NCBI GenBank assembly: GCA_963806685.1
Contig: CAWDZB010000012.1
Location: 230,765 to 294,764 of the forward strand
DNA length: 64,000 nucleotides
Source of the DNA: DDH964 sp963806685
Lineage (GTDB): Bacteria > Desulfobacterota > Desulfuromonadia > Desulfuromonadales > DDH964
Reading direction: 5' to 3'
The notes under the pieces were generated by a model. That model was not told where the DNA came from. It searched no databases and worked only from the letters and a program-made list of their open reading frames with translations. Position numbers and translations under genes: made by a program. Shown piece after piece: positions 56,021 through 64,000 of this stretch (position 1 is the first letter of the stretch; each line of letters begins with the position of its first letter).

Positions 56021-57085
56021 TTAATATTCTTCCAGAATCTCGTACCTGGTGTTGCGCTTCGCCGGGGTGAACCCCGCCGTCCGCGCCAGCTCGACGACCT
56101 CCTGCTGCGACATGCGGAAGGAGCAACCGGCGGCGGCGACGACGTTCTCCTCGAGCATCGTCCCGCCGAGGTCGTTGGCGCCGAAGAAGAGCGCCACCTG
56201 GGCCATCATCGCCCCCTGCGTCACCCAGGAGGCCTGGATGTTGGGCACGTTGTCGAGAACGATGCGCGACAGCGACAGGACCTTGAGGTACTCGACGCCG
56301 CTCGCCGTCTCGCCGCCCAGTTCGGTGCCGCCGGGCTGGAAGGTCCAGGGGATGAAGGCGGTAAACCCGCCGCTCAAGGCCTGGATCTCCCGCACCCGGA
56401 AGAGGTGTTCGACGATGTCCGCAGGCGTTTCCTTGCTGCCGAACATCATCGTCGCCGTGGTTTTCATCCCCAGGCCGTGCGCCTCATCCATCACCGCCGC
56501 CCAGTCGCGCCAGCCGATCTTGTTGGGCGAAATTTCCTGGCGCACGGCGTCGACCAGCACCTCGGCGCCGCCGCCGGGGACCGAGTCGAGGCCGGCCTGC
56601 TGCAGCCGGGCCAGGCACTCGGGCATGGAGAGGCCGGAGATTTGGGCGATGTGGATCACCTCGGCCGGCGACAGGGAGTGGACCTGGACCCCCGGGAAGC
56701 GCGCCTTGATCTGCCGGAAGAGCGCTTCGAACCAGTCGATCTTCAGCTCCGGATGCAGCCCCCCCTGCATCAGCAGTTGGGTGCCGCCGTGCTCGACCAG
56801 CTCCTGGATCTTGGCGAAGATCGTGTCGTAGTCGAGGACGTAGGCGTCGGCCGCGTCGGCCTGGCGGTAGAATGCGCAGAACTTACACTGGGACTGGCAG
56901 ACGTTGGTGTAGTTGACGTTGCGGTCGACGACGAAGGTCACCCGTCTTCCCGGGTGCTTCTCTTTCCGAATGGCGTCGGCCAGCTTGCCGACGGCCAGCA
57001 GGTCGGCCTCTGTCAGTAGCCAGAGGGCTTCCTGTCGATCGATCAGGGTGCCGTCCGTGAGTTTCTGTTCAATCGCTGGAATCAT
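56021..57085 (-). CDS. mqnC: Cyclic dehypoxanthine futalosine synthase (radical SAM)
   Basis: 354 aa from the ATG at 57085; a TTG twelve bases upstream is an alternative. Radical SAM cluster motif NVCQSQCKFCAFYR (C-x3-C-x2-C, about residue 63). Other family features are LMQGGLHPELKIDWFEALFR, PGGGAEVLVDAVRQEISPNK and EENVVAAAGCSFRMSQQEVV. It cyclises dehypoxanthine futalosine in the futalosine route to menaquinone. It is encoded with mqnE, a UbiX-like and a UbiA-like gene in the same orientation. The protein is cytoplasmic and complete. Confidence 0.96.
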   Translation of the reverse strand: MIPAIEQKLTDGTLIDRQEALWLLTEADLLAVGKLADAIRKEKHPGRRVTFVVDRNVNYTNVCQSQCKFCAFYRQADAADAYVLDYDTIFAKIQELVEHGGTQLLMQGGLHPELKIDWFEALFRQIKARFPGVQVHSLSPAEVIHIAQISGLSMPECLARLQQAGLDSVPGGGAEVLVDAVRQEISPNKIGWRDWAAVMDEAHGLGMKTTATMMFGSKETPADIVEHLFRVREIQALSGGFTAFIPWTFQPGGTELGGETASGVEYLKVLSLSRIVLDNVPNIQASWVTQGAMMAQVALFFGANDLGGTMLEENVVAAAGCSFRMSQQEVVELARTAGFTPAKRNTRYEILEEY

Positions 57086-57178
57086 TGCCAGGTCCAAGGT
57101 TCAGGGTACAAGGTGCAAGGTAACTTCCAGAATTTGCCTTTCCTTTGGAGCTTGAACCTTTCACCTTTCTCCTTCGAA

Positions 57179-58258
57179 TCAATAGGTTTTCAGTTCCCGA
57201 TACAGCGTATCCCGCTCCACCGGCACCTTGCCCGCCTTGCGGATCATCTCGCAGAGCTGCTCTTTGGCCAGGGCCTGGGGCGACTCGGCGCCGGCGTCGT
57301 GGCCGATCTTCTCCTCCACCACCGTGCCGTCGAGGTCGTTGACGCCGAAGGCGAGCGCCACCTGCGCGATCTTCAGCCCCAGCATCACCCAGTAGGCCTT
57401 GACGTGGCGGAAGTTGTCGAGATAGATGCGGCTGATTGCCAGGGTCTTGAGGGCGTCGACGCCCCCCACCCCCTTCGCCCCCGGCACCCGGGTGTTGTCG
57501 GGCTGGAAGGCCAGCGGAATGAAGGCCTGGAAGCCGCCGGTTTTATCCTGCAGCGCGCGCAATTTGCTCAGGTGGTCGACGCGGTCGGCGTGGCTCTCGA
57601 CGTGGCCGAAGAGCATGGTGGCGTTGGTCTTCAACCCCTGGCGGTGGACCGCCTCGGTCACCTCCAGCCAGCGCGCGCCGCTGATCTTCTCCGGGCAGAT
57701 CTGCTCACGCACCGCGGGGGCGAAGATCTCGGCGCCGCCACCGGGCATCGAGCCGAGGCCGGCCAAACTCAGTTCGGCGACCACCGCTTCGACGCTTTGC
57801 CCGGTAAGGGAGGCGAAGTAGTCGATCTCTACCGCGGTGAAGGCCTTGACGTGCAGCGCCGGGTTGTCGGCGCGGATCGCCGCCAGCATTTCCAGGTAGA
57901 AGTCGAAAGGGAGGTCGGGATGGAGGCCGCCGACCATGTGGATCTCGGTCGCCCCGGCCGCCGCCGCCTCGGCGCACTTCTCCAGGATGTCGTTGAGCGC
58001 CAGGGTGTAGCACCCCTCGTCCTCCACCCCCTTGGAAAAGGCGCAGAAGGTGCAGCGGTTGACGCAGAGGTTGGTGTAGTTGATGTGGCGGTTGACGTTG
58101 AAGTAAACCTTGTCGCCGTTGCGCAGCCGGTTGGCGTGGGCCGCCAGCTCGCCGACAGCGAGCAGGTCGTTGGACTCGAAGATCGCCAGCGCCTCGTCAT
58201 TCGTGACCCGGATGCCCGCGGCGAGTTTGTGGTGGAGCGTATCGAAAAGATCAGACAT
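57179..58258 (-). CDS. mqnE: Aminodeoxyfutalosine synthase (radical SAM)
   Basis: 359 aa. Radical SAM motif NLCVNRCTFCAFSKGVED (C-x3-C-x2-C, about residue 66), MVGGLHPDLPFDFYLEMLAA, MPGGGAEIFAPAVREQICPE and the C-terminal TVVEEKIGHDAGAESPQ. MqnE joins an enolpyruvyl-benzoate to the adenosyl part of SAM to give aminodeoxyfutalosine. The HDAGA segment distinguishes it from MqnC. It is about 90 bases upstream of mqnC, separated by word-like repeat sequence, so both probably lie on one transcript. Confidence 0.96.
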   Translation of the reverse strand: MSDLFDTLHHKLAAGIRVTNDEALAIFESNDLLAVGELAAHANRLRNGDKVYFNVNRHINYTNLCVNRCTFCAFSKGVEDEGCYTLALNDILEKCAEAAAAGATEIHMVGGLHPDLPFDFYLEMLAAIRADNPALHVKAFTAVEIDYFASLTGQSVEAVVAELSLAGLGSMPGGGAEIFAPAVREQICPEKISGARWLEVTEAVHRQGLKTNATMLFGHVESHADRVDHLSKLRALQDKTGGFQAFIPLAFQPDNTRVPGAKGVGGVDALKTLAISRIYLDNFRHVKAYWVMLGLKIAQVALAFGVNDLDGTVVEEKIGHDAGAESPQALAKEQLCEMIRKAGKVPVERDTLYRELKTY

Positions 58259-58330
58259 GGCATAAAATCCGTTCTAAGTTTTGAGTTTAAAGTTTTGAGC
58301 TAACGCAAAACTCAAAACCCAAAACGGCAT

Positions 58331-58936
58331 TTATCCTTTTTCCTCCCCCCAGCGGGTGAAGAGGGCGTGTTCGATGCCGAGGCTGTCGAGAATCTTGCCG
58401 ACCACGAAGTCGACCGCCTCGGCCAGGCTCTGCGGCCGGTGGTAGAAGGCCGGCATCGCCGGCAGGATGTGGGCGCCGGCACGGGAGAGTTTGAGAAGGT
58501 TCTCCAGGTGGATGGCGCTCAGCGGCGTTTCCCGCGGCACCAGGATCAGCTCGCGGCGCTCCTTGAGGGCGACGTCGGCGACCCGCTCGATGAGGTTGCC
58601 GGCCAAACCTGCTGCGATACGCCCCGCCGTCCCCATCGAGCAGGGAGCGACGACCACCGCGTCGGGGGCCGCCGAGCCGCTGGCGATGGCGGCGAACAGG
58701 TCGTCGCAGCCGAGGTGCTCGAGGTGGCGGTTGCCTCCGAAGTAATCGCGCATCAATTGCAGGCGCTCGCCGGTCGTCCCCTCCCAGCCGAGGCCGGTCT
58801 CGTAACGCAGCACCTCCAGCCCCGCCTTTGAGAGGAGCAGGGTGACCCGGCAGTCCTGCATCAGCAGCTCCTCGACCAGGCGCAGGCCGTAGATCGAGCC
58901 GGACGCGCCGGTAATCGCCACCACGATGCGCTTCAT
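58331..58936 (-). CDS. ubiX: UbiX-type flavin prenyltransferase
   Basis: 201 aa from the ATG at 58936 (GGGAGG eight bases upstream); the frame opens 132 bases earlier without support. The N-terminal IVVAITGASGSIYGLRLVEE binds FMN. PCSMGTAGRIAAGLAGNLIE and LVPRETPLSAIHLENLLKL are family signatures. It prenylates FMN to make the cofactor of UbiD-type decarboxylases. In this operon the likely partner is the futalosine-pathway decarboxylase, not seen in this window. It is encoded just upstream of mqnE and downstream of the UbiA-type gene. Confidence 0.93.
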   Translation of the reverse strand: MKRIVVAITGASGSIYGLRLVEELLMQDCRVTLLLSKAGLEVLRYETGLGWEGTTGERLQLMRDYFGGNRHLEHLGCDDLFAAIASGSAAPDAVVVAPCSMGTAGRIAAGLAGNLIERVADVALKERRELILVPRETPLSAIHLENLLKLSRAGAHILPAMPAFYHRPQSLAEAVDFVVGKILDSLGIEHALFTRWGEEKG

Positions 58937-59110
58937 CGTCGCCTCCCTTCGGAGCCCCCCGCCTGATTTCCGGAGCGGCAACGATGAATGTTTCGTCCCG
59001 ACCAGGAAACCCTGGTATTGCGCGGCGGCGTACACCAGTACGCCGCACAAACGATTTCGCAGAGTCACGCCGCTACGGCGGAAAAGGAACGTTACCGGTT
59101 GGAAATTACG

Positions 59111-59986
59111 TTAAATGAGAGCGTCGACCAGGGTAAAGAGGAAAATCGCCACGCTGACGTAGCCGTTCATGTTGAAGAAGGCCGCATCCAGCTTCGACAG
59201 GTCGCCGGGCTTGACCAGCAGGTGCTCGTAGATCAGGAGGGCCGCCACCACCGCCACCCCGAGCAGGTAAATCCAGCCAAGCCCGGTGCCGATGGGGAGG
59301 AGCAGCAGCAGGAAGACCATCGCCCCGTGAAAGCCGCGCACCAGCCAGAGCGAGCGCTCGACGCCGAGCTTGACCGGAATCGAGTGCAGGCCCTGGTCGC
59401 GGTCGAACTCCAGATCCTGCAGGGCGTAGAAGACGTCGAAGCCGGCGACCCAGAAGAGGACCGCCAGCCCCAGCGCCACCACCTGCCAGGAGATGTCGCC
59501 GCGCAGGGCGATCCAGGCGCCGATCGGTGCCGCGCCGAGGCAGATGCCGAGCACCACGTGGGCCAGGGCGGTGAAACGCTTGCAGAAGGAGTAGAGGGCG
59601 AGGAAGAAGAGCGCCAGGGGGCTGAGGTAGAAGCAGAGCGGGTTGAGCATCCAGGCGGCGACCAGCAGCACCGCGAAGGAGGAGAGGACGAAGAGCCAGG
59701 CCTCGCGCGGCGAGACCTTCCCCGCCGGAATGTGGCGGGAGGCGGTGCGCGGGTTCTCGGCGTCGATCCTCGCGTCGATGATGCGGTTGAGCCCCATCGC
59801 CCCGGAGCGGGCACCGACCATCGCCACGCAGATCCAGAAGATCTGGCCGAAGCTCGGCGGCGCACCGTTTCTCATCGCCGCCAGGGTCGCCCCCATCAGG
59901 GCGAAGGGAAAGGCGAAGACGGTGTGGGAGAACTTGATCATCTCCAGCAGGGTGCGGACCCTGCCGAAGAAGCTGCTGTCGGACAT
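59111..59986 (-). CDS. mqnP: UbiA-family prenyltransferase, probable menaquinone step (MqnP)
   Basis: 291 aa, with eight to nine membrane helices. The first Asp-rich motif is LNRIIDARIDAENPRTASR (NxxxDxxxD, about residue 65). The second is YALQDLEFDRDQGLHSIP (DxxxD, about residue 190). Both bind the prenyl diphosphate through Mg. Adjacent UbiX, MqnE and MqnC genes make attachment of the isoprenoid tail to a naphthoate or its carboxylated precursor the likely reaction. It is the first gene of the operon, starting at 59986. Confidence 0.93.
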   Translation of the reverse strand: MSDSSFFGRVRTLLEMIKFSHTVFAFPFALMGATLAAMRNGAPPSFGQIFWICVAMVGARSGAMGLNRIIDARIDAENPRTASRHIPAGKVSPREAWLFVLSSFAVLLVAAWMLNPLCFYLSPLALFFLALYSFCKRFTALAHVVLGICLGAAPIGAWIALRGDISWQVVALGLAVLFWVAGFDVFYALQDLEFDRDQGLHSIPVKLGVERSLWLVRGFHGAMVFLLLLLPIGTGLGWIYLLGVAVVAALLIYEHLLVKPGDLSKLDAAFFNMNGYVSVAIFLFTLVDALI

Positions 59987-60143
59987 GCACTGACCTCACT
60001 GCGGGAAATTTGCCGAGCTGCTACTTTACACCCGCGGCCGGCACGGGACAAGGCCTTCGTTACCGCAACCGGAGCGGGATCCCGCTGGAGAAAGGGGGCG
60101 CAAAAGGGGATCCAAAGTCGGCGGGTCTCGTCCCGCCGGACGA

Positions 60144-60175
60144 GTTACTTTTCTGATTCGGCTCAGAAAAGTAAC
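60144..60175. repeat. Perfect inverted repeat (12-bp arms)
   Basis: GTTACTTTTCTG, loop ATTCGGCT, CAGAAAAGTAAC. It is one inner module of the mirrored element and also a plausible hairpin in RNA. Confidence 0.88.
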
Positions 60176-60532
60176 CAAAAGAGCCCGGGCTGCCGCCGGC
60201 ATGAAAGACTGTCGCGGCGAGCGGAGCTTGGGAATTACTGGTGCTGCAGCCGAGGGCGGCGCGTCTCCGGGCGCTCCATCTGCAAGCAGTAGTGGTCGTT
60301 CCGGCGGTCTGCGAGGGTTTTTGCAATACCGGCGCTGCTTGGTTTTAAAGCCTTTAAACCACCAAAGCCTCTGAGCGCGCAGAGCAGAGTTGCGATAGAG
60401 CATGCGGCCAACGACCCGTGATCGGAGGCGCGATATCACCACGGAGCGCAGCCAACCTTGGGTGGCACAACGGTTGTGCAAAGCTCCGCAATCCCGCACA
60501 CGCATGCCCCCCGCAGGGGCAGCCGCTTTTTG

Positions 60533-60562
60533 CCTCCTTTTTGTCGGCTTACAAAAAGGAGG
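60533..60562. repeat. Perfect inverted repeat (12-bp arms)
   Basis: CCTCCTTTTTGT, loop CGGCTT, ACAAAAAGGAGG. Counterpart of the hairpin at 60144, with a similar loop (CGGCT) but a different arm sequence. Confidence 0.88.
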
Positions 60563-60792
60563 GCGCCTGGCGGGGCGCGTCCCGCCGGTTTCAGTTGTCG
60601 GCCCGGAAAGGAAAAAGCTTATGGCAAGGACAGGTCACTCCCCCGTGCAGAAGGGGGTACTCCGGAATGAGCTGAGAATTGGACCAGATTAAGTACTCAT
60701 TTTGCCGCACCGCAAAATGAATAAGGCGGCGTCCGGGGCCGCAACCCCGGGGTCTTGCCTTGGTTTTACAGGTACTGCCTCTGTCCGGGCGC

Positions 60793-63429
60793 CTACCCCA
60801 ATGTCTTGCCGATCACCTCGGCGACGCCCCGCGACAGCCGCGGCGCGCCGAGAATCCGCTGCAGCTGCTCCCGCATCAGCTGCTGGCGCTCCTCCCCAAA
60901 ACGCCGCCAGCGCCCGAAGGCCCCGGCGAGGCGGGCCGCCACCTGGGGATTGAGGGGATCGAGCTCGAGGATGCGCTCGGCGACGAAGCGGTAGCCGCTG
61001 CCGTCGGCGGCATGGAAGCAGACCGGGTTGCCGTGAGCGAAGGCGCCGACCAGAGCCCGCACCTTGTTGGGGTTCTTGATGTTGAAGGCCGGGTGGGTAA
61101 GGAGCCGCTCGACCTCCGCAAGGGTCCCCGGCTGCAGCGCCATCGCCTGCAGGGAGAGCCACTTGTCGACCACCAGCGGATCATGTTGCCAGCGCGCGTA
61201 GAAATCGGCGAGGGCCCCGGCGCGCAGCTTGCTGGTACCGTTGGCCAGCACCGCCAGCCCGGCCATGGCGTCGGTCATGTTGCCCGCCTCCCGGAAGAGG
61301 CGCTCGGCGCGCGCCATCCCGGCCCCCTCGTCGCCGGCGGCCAGATAGGCGAGGCAGAGGTTGCGCAGGCTGCGCCGGCCGACCGCCTCCGGCTCCGGAC
61401 GGTAGGGGCCGACAACCCGGTTGGCCTCGAAGACCGCCAGCAGCTCGGCGGCGAGCTCCTTGCCGAGGCCGCGGCGCACCGCCTCGCGGGCGGCGTGAAT
61501 GGCGTCGGGATCGGCCACTTCCATCTGTTCGGCCAGGTACCCCTCCGCCGGCAGCAGCAGCGCCTGGGCCAGCAGCGCCGGGTCGGCCGCGGTGTCGGTC
61601 AGCGCCTCCAAAAAAGCCCGCCGCAGCACCTCGGGGAGGACCAGCTCACGGCCGGCCTGCCAGTCGGCGGCGAGCCCAAGCAGGACCCGGGTGGCGAGCT
61701 GCTGTCCCGCCTCCCAGCGGTTGAAGGGGTCGCTGTCGTGGGCCCAGAGAAAGGCGAGGTCGGAGTCGAGCAGCTCGACCTCGACCTTCACCGGCGCCGA
61801 GAAACCGCGCAGCAGCGAGGGGACCGGCGGTTCGGGGACGTCGAGGAAGGTAAAACTCTGCTCTGCCTCGCGCAGCTCCAGCACCCGGGTCGTCCCCTTC
61901 GCCGTCTCCTCACCTTCGAGGCGCAGCGGCAGGTCGCGCCCGTCCCGACCGAGCAGCCCCACCGCTACCGGGAGGTGGAAGGGCTCCTTGCGCTCCTGCC
62001 CCGGGGTTGGCGCGGTCTTTTGGGAAAGGGTCAGGGTGTAGCTGCGGCTTGCGCCGTGCCAGGCGCCGCGGGCGGTGAGCACCGGCGTGCCGGCCTGGGC
62101 GTACCAGCGCTTGAACTGCTCCAGGTCGACGCCGTTGGCGTCGGCCATCGCCGCCACGAAATCGTCGACCGTCACCGCCTGGCCGTCGTGGCGCGCGAAG
62201 TAGAGCTCCAACCCACGGCGGAAGCCGGCGGCGCCGAGCAGGGTGTGCTGCATGCGGATCACCTCGGCCCCCTTGTTGTAGACCGTGGTGGTGTAGAAGT
62301 TATTGATCTCCTGGTAGGAGTCGGGACGCACCGGGTGGGCCATGGGCCCGGCGTCCTCGGGGAACTGGGCGTTGCGCAGCACCCGCACATCCTGGATGCG
62401 CTTGACGGCGCGGCTGGTCATGTCGGCGGAGAACTCCTGGTCGCGGAAGACCGTCAGCCCCTCCTTGAGGGAGAGCTGGAACCAGTCGCGGCAGGTTACC
62501 CGGTTGCCGGTCCAGTTGTGGAAATACTCGTGGCCGATCACCCCCTCGATCCCCTGGTAGTCGGCGTCGGTGGCGGTATCGGGCAGGGCGAGGACGTACT
62601 TGGAATTGAAGACGTTGAGCCCCTTGTTCTCCATCGCCCCCATGTTGAAGTCGTCGACCGCCACCACCATGTAGATGTCGAGGTCGTACTCCAGGCCGAA
62701 CGTCCGCTCGTCCCAGGCCATGGCTTTTTTCAGACTCGCCACGGCGTGGGCGCACTTGTCGCGGTTGCGCTCCTCGACGTAGAAGCGCAGCGCCACCTCG
62801 CGGCCGGAACGGGTAGCGAAGGTATCCTCGATGCGGGCCAGCTGGCCGGCGACCAGGGCGAAGAGGTAGGAGGGCTTGGGAAAGGGGTCCTCCCAGGTGA
62901 CGAAGTGGCGCCCCCCCTCCAGCTCTCCCTGCGCCACCGGGTTGCCGTTGCTGAGCAGCACCGGGTAATGCGACCGGTCGCCGGCGACGGTGGTGGTGAA
63001 GCGGGCCATGACGTCGGGACGGTCGGGGTAGTAGGTGATGCGCCGGAACCCTTCCGGTTCGCACTGGGTGCAGAAGTTGCCGCTGGAAACGTAGAGCCCC
63101 TCGAGGGCGGTATTCGCCGCCGGGCGGATGGCGGTGGTCACCGCCAGCTCGAAGGCCTCCGGCACCGCGTCGATGGTCAGGCTCTCGGCCTCCAGCCGGT
63201 AGCTTCCCGGGTCCAGCGGTTTGCCGTCGAGCTCGATCCCCAGCAGCTCCAGCTCCTGGCCGTCGAGGACCAGCGACGGCGTACCGGCGGCCTCCGGATT
63301 GCGGCGCAGCTGCAGCCGGGAGCGGACCACGGTGCGCTCCGGGTCGAGGTCGAAGTGCAGTTCGATGGCGTCGACCAGGAAGGGGGGATGGGTATAGTCC
63401 TTGCGGAAGATGGTGTGGGGGACGGTCAT
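60793..63429 (-). CDS. pepN: Aminopeptidase N (M1 family)
   Basis: 878 aa from the ATG at 63429, which gives the family-like start FRKDYTHPPFLVDAIELHFD; the open frame extends 399 bases further upstream through repeats. Substrate-binding GAMEN in FNMGAMENKGLNVFN (about residue 255). Zinc site VIGHEYFHNWTGNRVTCRDW, with the third ligand Glu in SLKEGLTVFRDQEF. The catalytic Tyr region follows. The C-terminal helical domain (about 540-870) ends GVAEVIGKTLG. It removes N-terminal residues from peptides in the cytoplasm or periplasm; no signal peptide is seen. E. coli PepN is of similar length (870). Confidence 0.96.
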   Translation of the reverse strand: MTVPHTIFRKDYTHPPFLVDAIELHFDLDPERTVVRSRLQLRRNPEAAGTPSLVLDGQELELLGIELDGKPLDPGSYRLEAESLTIDAVPEAFELAVTTAIRPAANTALEGLYVSSGNFCTQCEPEGFRRITYYPDRPDVMARFTTTVAGDRSHYPVLLSNGNPVAQGELEGGRHFVTWEDPFPKPSYLFALVAGQLARIEDTFATRSGREVALRFYVEERNRDKCAHAVASLKKAMAWDERTFGLEYDLDIYMVVAVDDFNMGAMENKGLNVFNSKYVLALPDTATDADYQGIEGVIGHEYFHNWTGNRVTCRDWFQLSLKEGLTVFRDQEFSADMTSRAVKRIQDVRVLRNAQFPEDAGPMAHPVRPDSYQEINNFYTTTVYNKGAEVIRMQHTLLGAAGFRRGLELYFARHDGQAVTVDDFVAAMADANGVDLEQFKRWYAQAGTPVLTARGAWHGASRSYTLTLSQKTAPTPGQERKEPFHLPVAVGLLGRDGRDLPLRLEGEETAKGTTRVLELREAEQSFTFLDVPEPPVPSLLRGFSAPVKVEVELLDSDLAFLWAHDSDPFNRWEAGQQLATRVLLGLAADWQAGRELVLPEVLRRAFLEALTDTAADPALLAQALLLPAEGYLAEQMEVADPDAIHAAREAVRRGLGKELAAELLAVFEANRVVGPYRPEPEAVGRRSLRNLCLAYLAAGDEGAGMARAERLFREAGNMTDAMAGLAVLANGTSKLRAGALADFYARWQHDPLVVDKWLSLQAMALQPGTLAEVERLLTHPAFNIKNPNKVRALVGAFAHGNPVCFHAADGSGYRFVAERILELDPLNPQVAARLAGAFGRWRRFGEERQQLMREQLQRILGAPRLSRGVAEVIGKTLG

Positions 63430-63512
63430 GGGAAACTCCGGCTGGTAGTGAACGTGAAATGTGAAAAGTGAAAGGGCCGTTTTGAGTTTTGAGTTAAAAG
63501 CTTTCCGCCATC

Positions 63513-63595
63513 CCTTGAACCTTGAACCTTGAACCTTGAACCTTGAACCTTGAACCTTGAACCTTGAGACTCGGGACTCGGGACTCGGGACTCGG
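63513..63595. repeat. Tandem heptamer repeats (CCTTGAA)n and (GACTCGG)n
   Basis: Seven exact copies of CCTTGAA plus a partial, from 63513 to 63567, are followed at once by four copies of GACTCGG to 63595. They lie upstream of pepN and continue into words such as TTTGAGTTTTGAGTT. Similar word-like repeats fill spacers near 53180, 57100 and 58280. Confidence 0.95.
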
Positions 63596-63694
63596 GACCG
63601 GAGAACCATAGCGGATGGGAGGGGACGCTGTAAAGGGGATGGTTGGCGCCCCGCTTCCTGTGCTAGCCTGAAAGTGCAGCAGCAGGAGGACAGA

Positions 63695-64000
63695 ATGGAT
63701 GCTCTGACAGCGGTGGCAGAACAGAAGATCCTCGCGGCGATCCGCCGCGGCGAGCTCGACAACCTCCCCGGCAAGGGGCAGCCGATCCCGGCGGAGGACC
63801 TCTCCGGGGTTCCCGAGGAGTTGCGCATGGCCTACAAGGTGCTGAAGAACGCCGGCATGCTTCCTGATGAACTGGAGCTCAACCGCCAGCTCGTCACCTT
63901 GGGCGACCTGCTGGCCTGCTGCGAAGATCCCGCGGAACGGGAGGCGCTGCGCAAACGTCGCAACTACGTCCAGCTGCAGTTCTCCCTGCTCATGGAGCGC
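63695..64000 (+). CDS. DUF1992 (DnaJ-C28-type) protein, N-terminal part
   Basis: 102 codons to the window end, with AGGAGGA six to eleven bases before the ATG at 63695. EQKILAAIRRGELDNLPGKG and QPIPAEDLSGVPEELRMAYK match the conserved domain called DUF1992/DnaJ-homologue subfamily C member 28. KNAGMLPDELELNRQ and a helical continuation follow. Bacterial members are small proteins of unknown function. It is transcribed away from pepN. The C-terminus is outside the window. Confidence 0.88.
   Translation, partial: MDALTAVAEQKILAAIRRGELDNLPGKGQPIPAEDLSGVPEELRMAYKVLKNAGMLPDELELNRQLVTLGDLLACCEDPAEREALRKRRNYVQLQFSLLMER

Larger units (their letters stand above)
60000..60792. other. Gene-free region with mirrored hairpin modules
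   Basis: About 790 bases without a convincing gene. From 60120 to 60588 there is a mirrored arrangement. A GGCGGG-CCCGCC hairpin (60120-60137) is followed by GTTACTTTTCTG...CAGAAAAGTAAC (60144-60175). At the other end CCTCCTTTTTGT...ACAAAAAGGAGG (60533-60562) is followed by GGCGGG-CCCGCC (60569-60586). Sequence between them has the word GCGGAGCTT in both orientations. This suggests a repetitive or decayed mobile element rather than a gene. Confidence 0.65.

Noticed and set aside
60026..60692. Open frames of 85-159 codons in the mirrored-hairpin region
   Set aside because: They run through the inverted repeats and have low-complexity products; better explained by a repeat element.
60760..63471. 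903-codon plus-strand frame opposite pepN
   Set aside because: pepN carries GAMEN and HEXXH motifs; the antisense frame has only low-complexity Gly/Val/Leu sequence.
63513..63595. Possible CRISPR array
   Set aside because: Units are 7-mers without spacers and no cas genes are nearby; these are simple tandem repeats.

Overview
The window looks like a chromosome segment of an anaerobic deltaproteobacterium, most likely of the Desulfuromonadales/Geobacter type. The evidence is high-GC coding DNA, a one-gene pyruvate:ferredoxin oxidoreductase, the futalosine menaquinone pathway, MglA/MglB, and tandem GEMM riboswitches. This is inference from gene content; no 16S gene is present.

Region 1 (1-31.2 kb) is a surface-polysaccharide locus, almost all on the minus strand. 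Read from high to low coordinates it holds a TreT-like glycosyltransferase, an ABC polysaccharide exporter (Wzm/Wzt), a PqqD-like protein, an HPr-kinase-like protein, an NTP_transf_5 nucleotidyltransferase, a GT4 glycosyltransferase and a sulfotransferase. After an interruption come a Wzy/WaaL-like membrane protein, three more GT4 enzymes, a CapK-like adenylating enzyme, a heparinase II/III-like lyase, an AlgD-type GDP-mannose dehydrogenase, a polyprenyl-phosphate glycosylphosphotransferase and a truncated outer-membrane beta-barrel. Together these suggest a uronate-containing, possibly sulfated exopolysaccharide with its own lyase and secretion barrel.

The interruption (13.8-20.6 kb) has two parts. 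On the plus strand, three GEMM riboswitches in tandem, each followed by an intrinsic terminator, lead into two tandem secreted pectate-lyase-like beta-helix proteins; the first also carries fibronectin III and two Calx-beta domains. Next to them on the minus strand is a group IIC-like intron with its reverse transcriptase, inserted immediately behind a bidirectional terminator.

Region 2 (31.5-46.6 kb) is mostly housekeeping: mglB-mglA, nifJ, recR, the ybaB/ebfC gene, dnaX, SRP RNA, tRNA-Ser(GGA), tRNA-Ser(CGA), tadA, tRNA-Arg(ACG), a DUF2155-type lipoprotein, tRNA-Ser(GCT), tRNA-Ser(TGA), serS, an HD hydrolase, a DMT transporter, fumC and bacterioferritin. All four serine isoacceptors lie within 2 kb of serS, and the ACG arginine tRNA lies next to the enzyme that deaminates its wobble A.

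Region 3 (46.6-51.9 kb) contains a DUF2007-type protein and a plus-strand sugar-type ABC importer: a Tat-exported binding protein, an ATPase and two permeases. The first permease has an apparent one-base frameshift near its 3' end. A small basic secreted protein follows on the minus strand.

Region 4 (52-64 kb) has RNase D, MutY, HisC, a DUF559 nuclease gene flanked by inverted palindromic repeats, the menaquinone genes (mqnC, mqnE, a UbiX-like flavin prenyltransferase and a UbiA-type prenyltransferase), a gene-free 0.8-kb stretch with mirrored hairpins, pepN, and the start of a DUF1992 gene. Short word-like repeats fill several spacers here. I saw no CRISPR array, prophage or IS transposase.
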